This document shows positions 11,634 to 21,298 of a DNA stretch of 64,000 nucleotides, one piece after another. A model generated the notes under the pieces. The model was not told where the DNA came from. It was given only the letters and a program-made list of their open reading frames with translations, and searched no databases. The position numbers were made by a program, and so were the translations under genes. Each line of letters opens with the position of its first letter. Position 1 is the first letter of the stretch. The stretch is from Prorocentrum cordatum (Eukaryota; Sar; Dinophyceae; Prorocentrales; Prorocentraceae), in contig CAUYUJ010007402.1 of NCBI GenBank assembly GCA_963575745.1, forward strand, positions 22,501-86,500, written 5' to 3'.

Positions 11634-12653
11634 TCAGCCCATGAGCTCTCCATCGTTGCTGTACTCAGAAATCGCCTCGTATTCTGGGAAACCCACGGGA
11701 CTGGTCTGAGTACCAGCTACAGCGTACGTGGCACCGTCTCCCGTATCCTCATGGCGCAGCACTCCAGGGGGGAGGCTCTCGAACGGAAGGATCCCCGCGG
11801 CTTTCGGCTTCTTGGCGCTCTGGTACTTGGCGTCATAGACTAACTTCCACCTGTGGCCACTGTTGTAGTACATCCTCAGCTGGCCAGGCTCGTGCCTTTT
11901 CGTCAAAGAGTTCGCCAACTGAGCGTCTCCATGCACCCACAATACCCAATTGTTGGATGCCGTCGATCCCTCCTTCAGGGTCATGGCCTCCGCGTCCGCC
12001 GTCTTCTCCTTGCCGCGGAATGCGCGCACCGTGGTCTGCAGCTTGTCGAAGAGACCCTTGGAGTCCACCACGAGGGCGGCGGGCAGCTGGCTGAGTGCCC
12101 CCTCCAGATTGCGCCAGTCGATCTGATTGCCGAGGATCTCTAACCATTGGAGCTTGACCCCGGACAGTTCGTCCTCACCGTCCACAGCTGATCGGGTCTC
12201 ACATGATACTGAGCTCCGGCACCCTCGGTCACTCTTTCCCGACTTCCATGATATCATGCTCGCGTCAGATTGATTTCCCTGCAGGGTGCGTAGTCGGACC
12301 ATCCCCGTGACAAGTCCCTTGGTGGATTTCCCGTCGGGGCGGTTCGCCCCCGAGGAATCTGACCGCTCGATGGGGGCGATCACCTGCGCGATGACCGCGG
12401 GGAGGTCTGCTCCCTCCCGCACCCTGTCCACCAGGAGGTTCGTGTCCAGGAGGGTCTGCGCGGTGGAGGACGGCATCGCGCTTGGCAATAGGCTTGTGTC
12501 AGCCGAGTGCATGGGGCCTGACTGCTCGGAACGCCAGCCGATGGCACCCAGGATTGCCCTCAGCTGCCCCTTCTCCTTGTCGGTAGTCGGGGCGTTCTTG
12601 TTCTTCTTCAGCCGGGCTCGCGACTGCCTCCTCGATGGTCTTGACATGCTCAC
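11634..12653 (-). CDS. Copia pol: RNase H and C-terminal region
   Basis: C-terminal third of pol. The RNase H-type core includes CETRSA (Glu position), ALVVDSKGLFD (Asp position) and GDAQLANSLTK followed by a basic tail (YQSAKKPKAAG). This is the layout I recall for dinoflagellate Copia RNase H. Its role would be to remove RNA from the RNA/DNA hybrid during reverse transcription in the virus-like particle. It overlaps the RT frame by a few bases in another frame, so an uninterrupted pol would need a frame correction near 12650. It ends about 30 bp before the 3' LTR. The first 150 residues are a poorly conserved linker. Confidence 0.75.
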   Translation of the reverse strand: MSMSRPSRRQSRARLKKNKNAPTTDKEKGQLRAILGAIGWRSEQSGPMHSADTSLLPSAMPSSTAQTLLDTNLLVDRVREGADLPAVIAQVIAPIERSDSSGANRPDGKSTKGLVTGMVRLRTLQGNQSDASMISWKSGKSDRGCRSSVSCETRSAVDGEDELSGVKLQWLEILGNQIDWRNLEGALSQLPAALVVDSKGLFDKLQTTVRAFRGKEKTADAEAMTLKEGSTASNNWVLWVHGDAQLANSLTKRHEPGQLRMYYNSGHRWKLVYDAKYQSAKKPKAAGILPFESLPPGVLRHEDTGDGATYAVAGTQTSPVGFPEYEAISEYSNDGELMG

Positions 12654-13378
12654 TCATCCATCTTGAAGCTCATATCTGGCAGCTGCCGGATCCGGACCCC
12701 AGTCTGCATGAACTCGTCAGTCTCCCATGTCTTCCACTTGAATCGCTCTTCGATCTTCTTCCGGGCTTCAATCCACCTGGGGCCCGTCTCCTTCCCTCCG
12801 AGCAGGAAGTCATGCACATGGGGCCCTGCGATAGCCACAATGTCCAGGTCACCCTTCGCCGCGATCAGCTCGCCCATCACCTCGGACCTGGTGAATTGGC
12901 CCAGGGCCTCCTTCGTGAAGCTGGCGTCCTGGCCGTGGGATTGGCCGTAGAGTGCCCAGACGCAGGGGTCCATCTTCATATGTGTCCAGCCGAACTCCTC
13001 TAGGGCCTCGCTCACCGCCATGAACCGCTCGATGGCTGCCTCCACGAGCCCGTAGACTGCCTTCCGCAGTTGCATCGCAACCCCTTCTGGCATTACAAGG
13101 GCCACGGACAGCTCCTTCACGGGCATCACGAACAGGTCAAGCTTGATCTCCCGGTTCTGGGTAAACGCTCCAGTCACGTCGGCTTTGTAACCTTTGAACC
13201 CGAGCCACGCCATTGCCTGCAGCACCAGGTGACGGGAGGTCCTGGTCATGGTTTGGGCAGTCGTCGGTCGGTGCTCGTACTCAGGACCCATGTAACCCAA
13301 GACCACGATCCGGGCCTTGGGCTTCTTCTCACTCGTAGTCTCATCACTCTTCCACTCTAGGAACCACCGCATGCGCAT
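12650..13378 (-). CDS. Copia reverse transcriptase (RVT_2-type), catalytically suspect
   Basis: RVT_2-type polymerase domain. ARIVVLGYMGP matches the fingers. KADVTGAFTQ is motif A, with its Asp retained. LRKAVYGLVEA matches the conserved L-x-K-A-x-Y-G-L block. The motif C position reads PHVHDFLLGG instead of (Y/H)VDD: the first catalytic Asp is His, a GAC/GAT to CAT change (codon at 12812-12814). One of the two metal-binding aspartates is therefore missing and activity is doubtful. The upstream join to integrase is out of frame across the TA microsatellite at 13432-13470. The frame start here is only the end of a stop-free stretch, not a real initiation codon. Confidence 0.8.
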   Translation of the reverse strand: MRMRWFLEWKSDETTSEKKPKARIVVLGYMGPEYEHRPTTAQTMTRTSRHLVLQAMAWLGFKGYKADVTGAFTQNREIKLDLFVMPVKELSVALVMPEGVAMQLRKAVYGLVEAAIERFMAVSEALEEFGWTHMKMDPCVWALYGQSHGQDASFTKEALGQFTRSEVMGELIAAKGDLDIVAIAGPHVHDFLLGGKETGPRWIEARKKIEERFKWKTWETDEFMQTGVRIRQLPDMSFKMDE

Positions 13379-13429
13379 TACATCCTCTGGTGGCGGTGTG
13401 ACCCCGGGCGGCGAGGATTCCAGCGCGGA

Positions 13430-13431
<2 letters not shown>

Positions 13432-13470
<39 letters not shown>
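13432..13470. repeat. (TA)n microsatellite inside pol
   Basis: About 19 TA units between the integrase C-terminal region and RT. Translated on the minus strand it gives an Ile-Tyr run. The reading frame upstream continues through it and then stops, while the RT frame begins on the other side, so the expansion or a linked indel separates the two domains. Confidence 0.9.
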
Positions 13471-13471
<1 letters not shown>

Positions 13472-13474
13472 CGC

Positions 13475-14837
13475 AGTTGTTCACCTCGGTGGCCTTGGCG
13501 ACGCCGATCTTCTTCACCTCCTCCAGGGCGAGGGTCCGCTCTGAGATATCTCGCTTCCCTCTTTTCATCTGGCCTGCCATGTAGGTGCTCATGTGCCTCG
13601 CGGCCTGCTTCGGGGGCTTTCCTGTCAGGGGCAGCTCGACCGACATCTCCAGGAATGCGCCATGCCGTGCCCAGAAGGATCGCGCATTAAGGGATGCCTT
13701 AGCTATGAGGGCAGCCCTTTCCATCATGACATTCTCTGCCTGCGCAGCCCGGGCTGTCTTCACGATCCTGGCCACTCCTCCTGGCGGAGGTGCCTTCTTC
13801 CGAACCGCCCTGCGCGCAGGGGTCTGGTTGCGCTCGGATTTGGTCTCATTTGGCGGCTCCTCGTGGCGGGCCTTCTTCGCTGGAGGTGCTGGATCTGGCA
13901 CCCCCTCCCAGGATGCGAGCTCCTCGTCCTGCTCTGTGGGGTCGCGCCCCGAAAAGTCCAGGTACTCCTGCCTCATCGCCTGGTTCATGAATGCGTTCAC
14001 GGCCCAGGGCGCGCCCTTGCCCGCCATGAGCTCAGCGCAGGCGATCTCCCGCGCGGACGCAGCTCGGACCCGGCACAGGTCGACCTTGATGATGCGCCCA
14101 GCCCGGACCAACCAGACCACAGGTCCGGCACGACCTGGGTGCAATGTCGCGTTCGCTCCAAAGTCACCGTCCACGGGCCGGCTCGTCTCCGCCGCGAGCG
14201 TCCGCGCGAGCCCTTTGAATCGGCCTTTGACCTCGCCTTTCTCCTTGCGGAAATAGCGCGCCCACATGCCAGGCGCCACAACCTTGAGCGCTTGGTTCTT
14301 GGCATTCTCTGCTCGACTCAGGCGACGCAGGTGCAACTGCCTCAGGTACTCCTGCTCGGCCGCGCACATCCTAATGTAGTTCTCGCCGTACTCCTTGTCG
14401 ACACGTTGCGCCTCGACGCAGGGTAGCTCGTCGAAGTCGCTCTCGAAGAAATGGCCGCCCAGGCCAGGGGCCCTTCCCAGCGCGCGCTGCAGGGGGGAGT
14501 GGCCTCGCACGTCTTCCCGTGAGTTCCCGGCCGCGGTGGCGCGGGCCAGGGCCTCTTCGGTGGACATGTCAGGGTTCTCCGTCACGAGCTTATCCATCGT
14601 CCCTTCTGTTGCCTGGATCGCCTCTGCCGCGAGAGAAATGTGCCAGTGAGCCTGGCCGGGGATCGGCTCGTACCCGATGGAGTCCGAATCAAAATACTGA
14701 GTGGCCTGCTTGGACATCCAAGAGCCCTCCGGGTCCACCTTCACGCGCTGTGGCTTCCCGAAGTACGGTAGCCACCTTTCCTCGCAGAAGTTATTGAGGT
14801 CTGCCCGGACGGGATTCCTGTGGCGGTCCTGGCCCAC
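13475..14837 (-). CDS. Copia integrase catalytic core (C-terminal half) and linker
   Basis: Contains VKVDPEGSWMS, the second catalytic Asp of the integrase DDE triad with its following G-S-W block. Then comes HWHISLAAEAIQATEGTMDKL-like sequence (positions about 14590-14660) holding the Glu. After it lies a charged Ala/Arg/Glu-rich linker of about 300 residues, including HSPLQRALGRAPGLGG. The protein inserts the cDNA into chromosomes. The first triad Asp lies in the preceding frame, and the two frames overlap at 14741-14837 with a one-base shift. The C-terminal linker leads toward RT through a basic, proline-rich region and the TA repeat. Confidence 0.75.
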
Positions 14838-16085
14838 AGCTTAGTGACCCGGACCTTGCAGTTTTCGTCAATGATCAGCGAGAATTTGGCCTTGAGCTTC
14901 GTCTGGGGGTGTTCCTCCCACTCGAACTGGTCCGCCTGGATCTGCTTCCACTTCGGGGGTATGGCCTCGAGATTGACGGGCGGATGCGTCGGGCGATACA
15001 TCTTCGCCTGCTCGCGCGCCTCGCATTGGAGGTCCTGGGCCACCATCAGCACCATGGAGGTCACTCCCTTTCTTTTCAGCGCAGTCAGCATGGGCGCCTT
15101 GGAACAGTGACCAGACCCTCGGTGCACAGACGTGAGCCACTGCATGATCATCTGGTACTCCTTGGAGCCAGGGTCCCCGGCGGGCGAGTTCGACTCCTGG
15201 CGCCCCGCTAGGGCGTGTCTGGCGGTCTCATTCTCCGTAGAAATGCTCCTGAAGAACTCCTGGTAGTCCGGCGCGGCCTCCTCGATCATGGCCCGCACGG
15301 CCCATCGGGCGAACTCGCCCGTGCAGTAGCTTGTCGAGGCCGCGAGGCCCCCGCCCATGAGCTGGCCATGCGGGTGACCTCCTGGACACTCTGTGGCCAT
15401 CCGAGCCGCCATCTTCGGTGAGGTCGTAGTGATGAGCCATTCCTTCAAGGGTGGTTCTCCCTTCTCATTCTTGACCCCAAGCTGGCACCCGGCCACCTTT
15501 ACCACGGTCGTCGAGCAGTCCTCGATCATCTGGCGGATCATGGCATGGCCCCATCCTTCGCACTTGATGGGCCACTCCCAATGGGCGCGCCTCCCCTGGG
15601 CCACCTGGTCGTACACCAGTTGCACCGCGCCCTTGTACTCCTTGATCGCTTGGAGCTGTCTTTTCCTGGTCATCTCTGCCCTGGCTGGGTTGGATGCGTT
15701 GAAACTGAGTGTCAGCGTGGAAGGAGGACCACATCTAATGCTGATCCAGAGGTGGTCGGGCTCGACCTTGTCCCGGGTCCCCCGGGCCGTCTGGTTGCCT
15801 TGGTCGGCACCGAGCTTGTGCCCGTTCCATGAACTGACCCGTTGCACGGCCTCCTCGCCAAACTTATCCGCCATCTTCGTGCTCAGGATGCGGGGCAACG
15901 GGCCAGCTCCATGAGCTCGACCCCATCCATGTGCCATCAGCGCCTCGAAGTCCTCGGTGCTGTTGCTCTCCTCGATGCACTTCGCGAGCCAACGCTGCTT
16001 CCCGGGGTCGAGCTCCTTGACATAGTTCAGACCCCGGCCCGGCCACTCTGACTGGGCTCCACTGCGACAAAGCTGTCCGAGGAAC
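14741..16085 (-). CDS. Copia pol: pre-integrase domain, zinc-binding region and start of integrase core
   Basis: Read 5' to 3' on the minus strand: a domain with LWISIRCGPPSTLTL and KEYKGAVQLVYDQVAQGRRAHWEWP, then GGHPHGQLMGGGLAASTSYCTGEF, then the integrase zinc-binding region with H-x4-H (HRGSGH) and LQCEAREQ. In the last, the second Cys of the expected C-x2-C reads Arg. QIQADQFEWEEHP and FSLIIDENCKV follow as the start of the catalytic fold with the first Asp. This order (retropepsin, pre-integrase, integrase) is standard for Copia pol. It is fused upstream to the duplicated segment and shifts frame near 14830. Confidence 0.72.
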
Positions 16086-16170
16086 TCGGAGCTCTCGGCG
16101 CCTCGAGGCGCTCCAGCCTCTGATTGAGCTGGCCCAGGGCCGTCAGCATCTCCTTCTGTACCTGGCGGTT

Positions 16171-17078
16171 GGCTGTCAGCTCCTCCTGGCAGGCCGACTG
16201 CAACGTCCTCGTCGACCTCGTCCCCCATCGTCGCGTCCATCGTGCGCCGACGAGATGACCTCGCGCCCCCTCGCCCCCTGGCAGGCTCCACTGGAGCTTC
16301 CACCGGGTTTTGGTCATCTCCTGGACTACCTTCACCTCGTTGAGACACGAGACAAATCTGTTGAGCTCCCAGCTGCTCCCGGCGCTGGCCTCCTTCTGGG
16401 CCCGCTCGGCGTAAGACGCTGGATCCGGACCTGCTGGTGCGTCAGGGCCCAGCGCTTGCCGAACCCCATGATGTCCGTCGGCGCGGGCTTCGTCTTCATC
16501 AACGCGGCCTTGCGGATCTCCAGCTTCATCGCTGCGTTCGTCATGTTCGGCGCGAGGTGTGCTCCGCCCCCCCATGCCTTCCGGGCCAGCTCCTGCTTCT
16601 TCATGGTGCTGATCCCCTTCAGGCTGTCAGCTCCTCCTGGCAGGCCGACTGCAACGTCCTCGTCGACCTCGTCCCCCATCGTCGCGTCCATCGTGCGCCG
16701 ACGAGATGACCTCGCGCCCCCTCGCCCCCTGGCAGGCTCCACTGGAGCTTCCACCGGGTTTTGGTCATCTCCTGGACTACCTTCACCTCGTTGAGACACG
16801 AGACAAATCTGTTGAGCTCCCAGCTGCTCCCGGCGCTGGCCTCCTTCTGGGCCCGCTCGGCGTAAGACGGGCACTGGATCCGGACCTGCTGGCGCGTCAG
16901 GGCCCAGCGCTTGCCGAACCCCATGATGTCCGTCGGCGCGGGCTTCGTCTTCATCAACGCGGCCTTGCGGATCTCCAGCTTCATCGCTGCGTTCGTCATG
17001 TTCGGCGCGAGGTGTGCTCCGCCCCCCCATGCCTTCCGGGCCAGCTCCTGCTTCTTCATGGTGCTGATCCCCTTCAGG
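16171..17078 (-). repeat. Tandem duplication of ~453 bp inside pol
   Basis: About 16171-16623 is repeated at 16622-17078, head to tail. By eye the copies differ only by a GGCA insertion in the right copy (near 16870) and one C/T change (near 16893). The 4-bp indel puts the two copies in different reading frames, so the polyprotein is interrupted here. Near-identity implies a very young event or an assembly error. Confidence 0.88.
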
Positions 17079-17079
17079 A

Positions 17080-17518
17080 TCTTCTGAGAGGCGCTCTCGC
17101 CCCTCGGGAAGAGGGCCCCCTTGATGGCGTGCCTCAGCTCGCCCATCGACCAGGCCGGGCTGAAGGGCAAACCCAGCTCTTTGATCAGCTCCACCGCCTC
17201 CGCCTCGCGGAGATGGCGCACCTCCCTGCGGGCAGCTGGCGTTCCCCATCTCGGGCTTGCACCCGCAGGCGGCACTGACGCCGGCCAGCTGGAGCGCTCC
17301 TCTGACGAAGCTGCTGCCAAACATATGGCTGCCATCCGCTGGCAGCGGTCGAGTATATGTAGGTTCTGGGGGTGCAGGCTGCGCCGCGTCGATCAATCCA
17401 TAGTCTGGAGATCTCGCCGGGCTCGAGCCAGAACGGCTATGGATGCCCTGCTGGTCCCTCTCCGCATCTGTTCGCGGCCTCCCGGGGTCTCGGACTGTTC
17501 GGAATCCCTCGCTCGACA
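17080..17518 (-). CDS. Copia pol segment between retropepsin and pre-integrase region
   Basis: Minus-strand coding with REAEAVELIKELGLPFSPAWSMGELRHAI, a small helix-turn-helix-like (SAP-like) segment, followed by MKKQELARKAWGGGAHLAPNMTNAAMKLEIRKAA, which recurs in both duplicated copies. The linker MFGSSFVRGALQLAG lies upstream. Function is not assigned. It belongs to the pol polyprotein by position and strand and is likely a conserved accessory segment of this Copia lineage. Confidence 0.5.
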
Positions 17519-18361
17519 CTATGGGAATGCTGGCGACGTAGAGGGAGGGAAGCAGGTGTGAGCATTCTCCATCTCCCTCGGACTGGTCGGCTCCGAACGG
17601 CACCTGCCCCACGAAGGCGGCCGGGTCCGGCCTGCCCCACTCAGAAACGCGCTGGCTGATCTCCCTGAATTCTGTAGCTTGGCGGGGTCCTGCACTCGGT
17701 GCTCCAGCACGTCGTCGACCAGGCTCACGTTGCAATGTCCGCCATCGGGCGACTCCTCCAGCTGCACGGGGATATTCGGGGCTAGCTTCACGAACACAGC
17801 GACGCCCGTGTCATAGTCAATGGCCGCCCCTAGCTTCTTGAGCACCTTCTTCGACACGAGGATCGGGACATCCTTCGCGAAACCATCGATCGCGATGCCC
17901 CCCTCGTTGCCCGCGCCCGCGATCCCGAACTTCACCTGTCCGTAGGCGCGCTCCTTCTCCCCGTTCCCGAAGCTGTGCGCTGGCTTGTAGCTGAGGTTCA
18001 CGTCGCGGAGCCTCGTGTCGCCACACTTCTCCAGGTTCTTGCGGGCCACGATGTCGAGCGCGCGCTCGCCACCCATGGTGTCCGCGCAGTCTAAGTCGAC
18101 GATTCCCTTGCCCTCCAGGATGGCCTGCTCGGCAAACATCGCCCCGCTCGGTGAGTCCCCAGACTCCTGCTCGGCGACCATGGCGGCCACTAGGTTGAAC
18201 TTCAGCTCCTTCGTGCTGGTGGCCATCTTTGCGCTCGCCTCGGGCGCGCTGTTCATCTTGGTGCCGAGGCGAGGATCGCGGCGGCCAGGGCAATCCTGGA
18301 GCCAGTGACCACCTCCACACTTTGGGCACTTCTTCTGTCCCTTATTCCGGGGTTGAATCAT
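17519..18361 (-). CDS. Copia gag C-terminal zinc knuckle and retropepsin-like protease
   Basis: Near the start (residues 12-24), CPKCGGGHWLQDCP is a zinc knuckle (C-x2-C-x3-H-x4-C, one residue shorter than the usual CCHC spacing) for RNA packaging. The retropepsin-like part follows: DLDCADTMGGERALDIV fits the D-x-G/A-x-T active-site turn of this lineage, and further down are FGNGEKERAYGQVKF and VPILVSKKVLKKLGAAIDYDTG, the flap and second-half signature. It would cleave Gag-Pol in particles. The ATG overlaps the stop of the preceding frame as ATGA (18358-18361). The frame continues through VDDVLEHRVQD and then degenerates. Confidence 0.78.
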   Translation of the reverse strand: MIQPRNKGQKKCPKCGGGHWLQDCPGRRDPRLGTKMNSAPEASAKMATSTKELKFNLVAAMVAEQESGDSPSGAMFAEQAILEGKGIVDLDCADTMGGERALDIVARKNLEKCGDTRLRDVNLSYKPAHSFGNGEKERAYGQVKFGIAGAGNEGGIAIDGFAKDVPILVSKKVLKKLGAAIDYDTGVAVFVKLAPNIPVQLEESPDGGHCNVSLVDDVLEHRVQDPAKLQNSGRSASAFLSGAGRTRPPSWGRCRSEPTSPREMENAHTCFPPSTSPAFP

Positions 18362-19512
18362 CCCCCAGCCTCCATTCTGGTTGCCGATCGGCCGACGAGA
18401 TCCCGCTGGGAATCCTCCGCCGGCTCCTCGGCCACCACCTTTCGCTTGACTCCCTGGCCGGGCCCCGCGGTAGAAGCGCGGCTCAGCCTGCCGTCAGCCT
18501 GCGCTTCGCGCGCATGGCGAAGGGCGCGCTGAGCCGCGTGGATGGCAGCCAATGCCTCGGCCGCCTCCTGCTGGGCAGCCATGCGCGACTCGATATCCTC
18601 ATCATTGGTTTCGGCCATGTCGGGTTCCTCCTCGAACTCCTCATGTTCCTGTTCGGCTGCGAAGCTGCCCGCACCCTGCTCCCCGTCCGCCTCGTCGAGC
18701 CAAGTGCGGTCGTCATCTCCCATCTGCGCCGTGTAGGCCTTCGGTCATCTGGCGTGTCCGTCTCGCTCTGCCAGGTCGTCATCCTCCCAGATCGAAATCA
18801 GCTCGTCGCGGATCGCGATGGCCTCCGAGGAGCCACCAGTGGCGGTCATGATGGCCGACCTCTCCTTGGAATCCAGACCCGCACGCGCGGGCATCAGCCA
18901 GCCACGCACGATGCTCGGGAAACCTCTGGCATATCGTCCAGCTCCTCCTCGGCGTCATCGTCAACGGTGGCACTCCAGGTACGCGAGCCTGTCTCTTCTT
19001 CTCCTCGGCCGTCAGTGTATTCCGACGTCCAGCTCGGCCCCTCGTCGTTCTCTTCATTCTCCACTTCGACCCATCTCCATTGTCTAGGGGTCCAGCTCGA
19101 CGTCGATGGGGGGGCTCGGAATCGGGTGGCCGAGTGCACGCGCCAGCGCGCGTCGCCGGTACTGGTACCCGGTTTCGAATCGGTCCGTCCACTGTTGCAT
19201 GGGCTCGAGCTTCTGGCGCCTGGTCTTTATCAGAAATGTCTCCAGCTCCTGTCCCACGTCCGGGACGGCCTGGCGCGAGCAACGGCGTTCCAGCCACGCC
19301 AAGAGTCGCTCCACCCCGTTATCTTTCGAGAGCCAGCCTGACTTACAGCGCCCCACTGCAACCTCAGCTCTGCCCGTGAGCTTCGCCTCGAGCCTCGGGC
19401 CACACAGGTGCCTGTCCTGCCTCTTCGTGCGGGCCTTCCGTCGATATGTCCGCCAGGTCTTTGGATCTCCATCCCAGCCTGGCACCTTATCGCCGCGATG
19501 CTCTTCCTTCAT
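18362..19512 (-). CDS. Copia gag (frameshifted)
   Basis: The start is the ATG at 19512, with a purine at -3. VPGWDGDPKTWRTYRRKAR is the conserved gag entry motif of dinoflagellate Copia. It continues to RFETGYQYRRRALARALG. After a stop at 19084 the coding signal moves to another frame (WRWVEVENEENDEG; EELDDMPEVSRA). It shifts again to RAGLDSKERSAIMTATGG near 18840-18900, and then to the acidic/Gln-Ala segment (MAETNDEDIESRMAAQQEAAEALAA, in parts) at 18358-18723. The product would be the structural particle protein. At least two frame changes break it, so it is not translatable as one protein. Confidence 0.75.
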
Positions 19513-19544
19513 CGCGGTATTCGGTGGATATTCGCGTCGTCGAC

Positions 19545-19562
19545 CACGCGATCTTGCTACCA
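19545..19562 (-). promoter_or_regulatory. Primer-binding site for minus-strand cDNA synthesis
   Basis: Immediately inside the 5' LTR the minus strand reads TGGTAGCAAGATCGCG. Its first 8 bases are complementary to the 3' end (TGCTACCA) of initiator methionine tRNA as found in many eukaryotes. The match then weakens (AAGA against GAGG). The position directly abutting the LTR end supports the call. The identity of the primer tRNA is an inference. Confidence 0.7.
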
Positions 19563-19926
19563 TGCAAGTCGTTGTCGGAATACGCAAAGCGTATCGAACT
19601 TGTTTTTCCCCCAACGGTCAGCCGCCCGACCGGGCTCTGCTCGCAGAGCGTCCATCAAACATGCCCCCGCGAGCACAACCGAGGGGGCGCTCGCTTGACA
19701 GAAACGGCAAACGGTGACATAAAACCTGAAACATATTGTCACGCACGCACTCGCATGCACAACGGTTCCATCACAGAACCCGCGCCTCTACAACTGGCCC
19801 CGGAAAACTCCAGAACCCCGTAGGGTACACCGCTTGGGACCCCGCACACAAAGGCCTGTACACACGGTGGTTCATATGTGTCACGTGATATGGATAACCT
19901 GCTCAGGCTTGCAATCTGAACTTGCA
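19563..19926 (-). repeat. 5' LTR of the Copia element (right copy)
   Basis: 364 bp, starting TGCAAGT and ending ACTTGCA. It aligns with 11238-11603 with about 25 substitutions and two single-base gaps, mostly transitions. The promoter and transcription start should lie here on the minus strand, but no element such as a TATA box could be picked out with confidence. Confidence 0.92.
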
Positions 19927-19931
19927 CAAGG
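19927..19931. other. Target-site duplication, right copy (CAAGG)
   Basis: Exact match to 11233-11237 on the other side of the element. Confidence 0.9.
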
Positions 19932-20135
19932 GGCCCCGATAAAAAAGGCTTCAGGAGGATTCCCGAGGCACCCAAGAGGCCCCCCAGACGCCCCAGGAGG
20001 CCCCCCCGAGGCACCCAAGACGCCCAAGAGACCCCCAGGTCCGCCAAGAGACCCCCAAGACATCCCAAGAGGCCACCAAGAAGCGCCCAAACGATATCCA
20101 AAAAGGCCCCGAAAGGCATCCAAGGGACTTCTGGC
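19932..20135. repeat. CCAAGAGGCC-type degenerate repeat, right block
   Basis: Runs of GGCACCCAAGAGGCCCCC, ACGCCCCAGG and CCAAGAGACCCCCA words. Together with 10715-11232 it forms the pre-insertion locus of the LTR element. Confidence 0.75.
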
Positions 20136-20169
20136 CCTTTTGCTCGCCCTCCTCCTCCTTCTCCGTATT

Positions 20170-20325
20170 CCTCCTACTTTTTATCATCATCATCCTCCTC
20201 CTCATCATCATCATCATCAGCATCATCACCATCACCATCATCATCAGCAGCATCATCAACATCATCAACATCATTTCCAGCGTTATCATCGTCGTCATCA
20301 TGATCATCAACATCAACATCAATAG
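20170..20325. repeat. CAT/ATC trinucleotide microsatellite
   Basis: Imperfect (CAT)n with CAA, CAG and CCT interruptions. His-rich plus-strand and Asp/Met-rich minus-strand frames come from it. Confidence 0.9.
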
Positions 20326-21298
20326 CAGCATCAGATTCATACTCCCCCCCCCCCAACCCACAGTCCCTCATCCATCCATCCAGTATTCTTATTCTCCTCC
20401 TCCCTCCTTCGCACGATTCGGCCGTCCACCTCTTCGCTCCCGCATTTCCCTGATCACCTCAGTCGCCTGGACATCGTTTCTGGATGGGCTGGCGGGGATA
20501 TCTTTTAGTCAGCGGCCGCAGGCGAGCGCGCCAGCGGCGAATCCAGTCACAGCGGGGCGCGCGCAGACGAATTAACCTAAAGCGGTGGGCCGGAGCCTCA
20601 CGCAGCACCTCAGCGGCAGGCCGCCGAGTGGAAAAGGCAGGCGGTAGGCGGGTCACCAATACTGCCCGGGTCGCGCGCAACGAGTCGGAGGCAGCGGGCG
20701 GCCAGGGCAACCGGCAACCAGGGAAAGCTGCAAAAGGGAATCCGCTGCAGGGGCGCAAGCCCCCGGACGACTGCGAAAGTACCAGGGAGGCCGCGGCCAA
20801 GTAAGCCGACGGTCGGAGTTCGAACTGGGTGCTCAGACTGGGCATGTACATCGGCAAGCTGCGAGGTACCAGGGTGGCCGAGGCCGCGAAGTCCAACAGC
20901 AGCAGCAGCACGCGCAAGTGCGAAGAGCAGTCAAGCTGGAGCGCGGCCAAAATGGCGCGACGGCACCGCGGAACCGTGGAACAACTCGGGAATCCAAGCT
21001 GCGACCCAGGGCCGGACGGGTGCAAGAGGTGGCGCCAGCAAAGTCGCACACCAAGAGCCCTGAAAAAGGACGGATCACGTGCCCGCAGTCAGCACACCGG
21101 TAGTGGCGACAGACGTACTCCGACACCGCGGGCGGATCCCGGAGCTGGTGGGGATATTTTTCCCCCACGGGCGCAAGCGAAAACGCAGGAGCCGAGTTGA
21201 AAGGTCCGGGCCACGGGCCGATCTAATTTACATGCGCGGGCGAGGCCGCCAACGGCGGCTGGTGGGGATACTTTTTTGGTCGGCGGCTCCGGGGCGGC

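Larger units (their letters stand above)
11238..19926 (-). mobile_element. Full-length Ty1/copia-order LTR retrotransposon (8.69 kb)
   Basis: The element is bounded by direct LTRs of 366 and 364 bp and flanked by the perfect 5-bp duplication CAAGG. It is transcribed on the minus strand, so the right LTR is the 5' LTR. Next to that LTR is a primer-binding site. The coding order read 19.5 to 11.6 kb is gag, zinc knuckle, retropepsin, integrase, reverse transcriptase, RNase H, which is the Copia order (integrase before RT). The LTRs differ at about 25 sites plus 2 one-base gaps by hand count (about 93% identity), so the insertion is not recent. Coding is disrupted by several frame changes, a TA microsatellite, a 455-bp internal duplication and a substituted RT catalytic Asp, so it is probably not autonomous now. 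It sits inside a CCAAGAGGCC-type repeat. Confidence 0.93.

Noticed and set aside
18358-18361. ATGA stop-start overlap as a programmed gag/pol coupling signal
   Set aside because: The frame containing GGWGMIQPRNKGQKK already continues upstream of the ATG, and gag itself is frameshifted, so the overlap is more likely a by-product of indels.
20945-20965. GGCCAAAATGGCGCG as a second DinoSL relic
   Set aside because: Only the 11-bp core GCCATTTTGGC matches on the minus strand. The diagnostic CTCAAG end and CCGTA start are absent.
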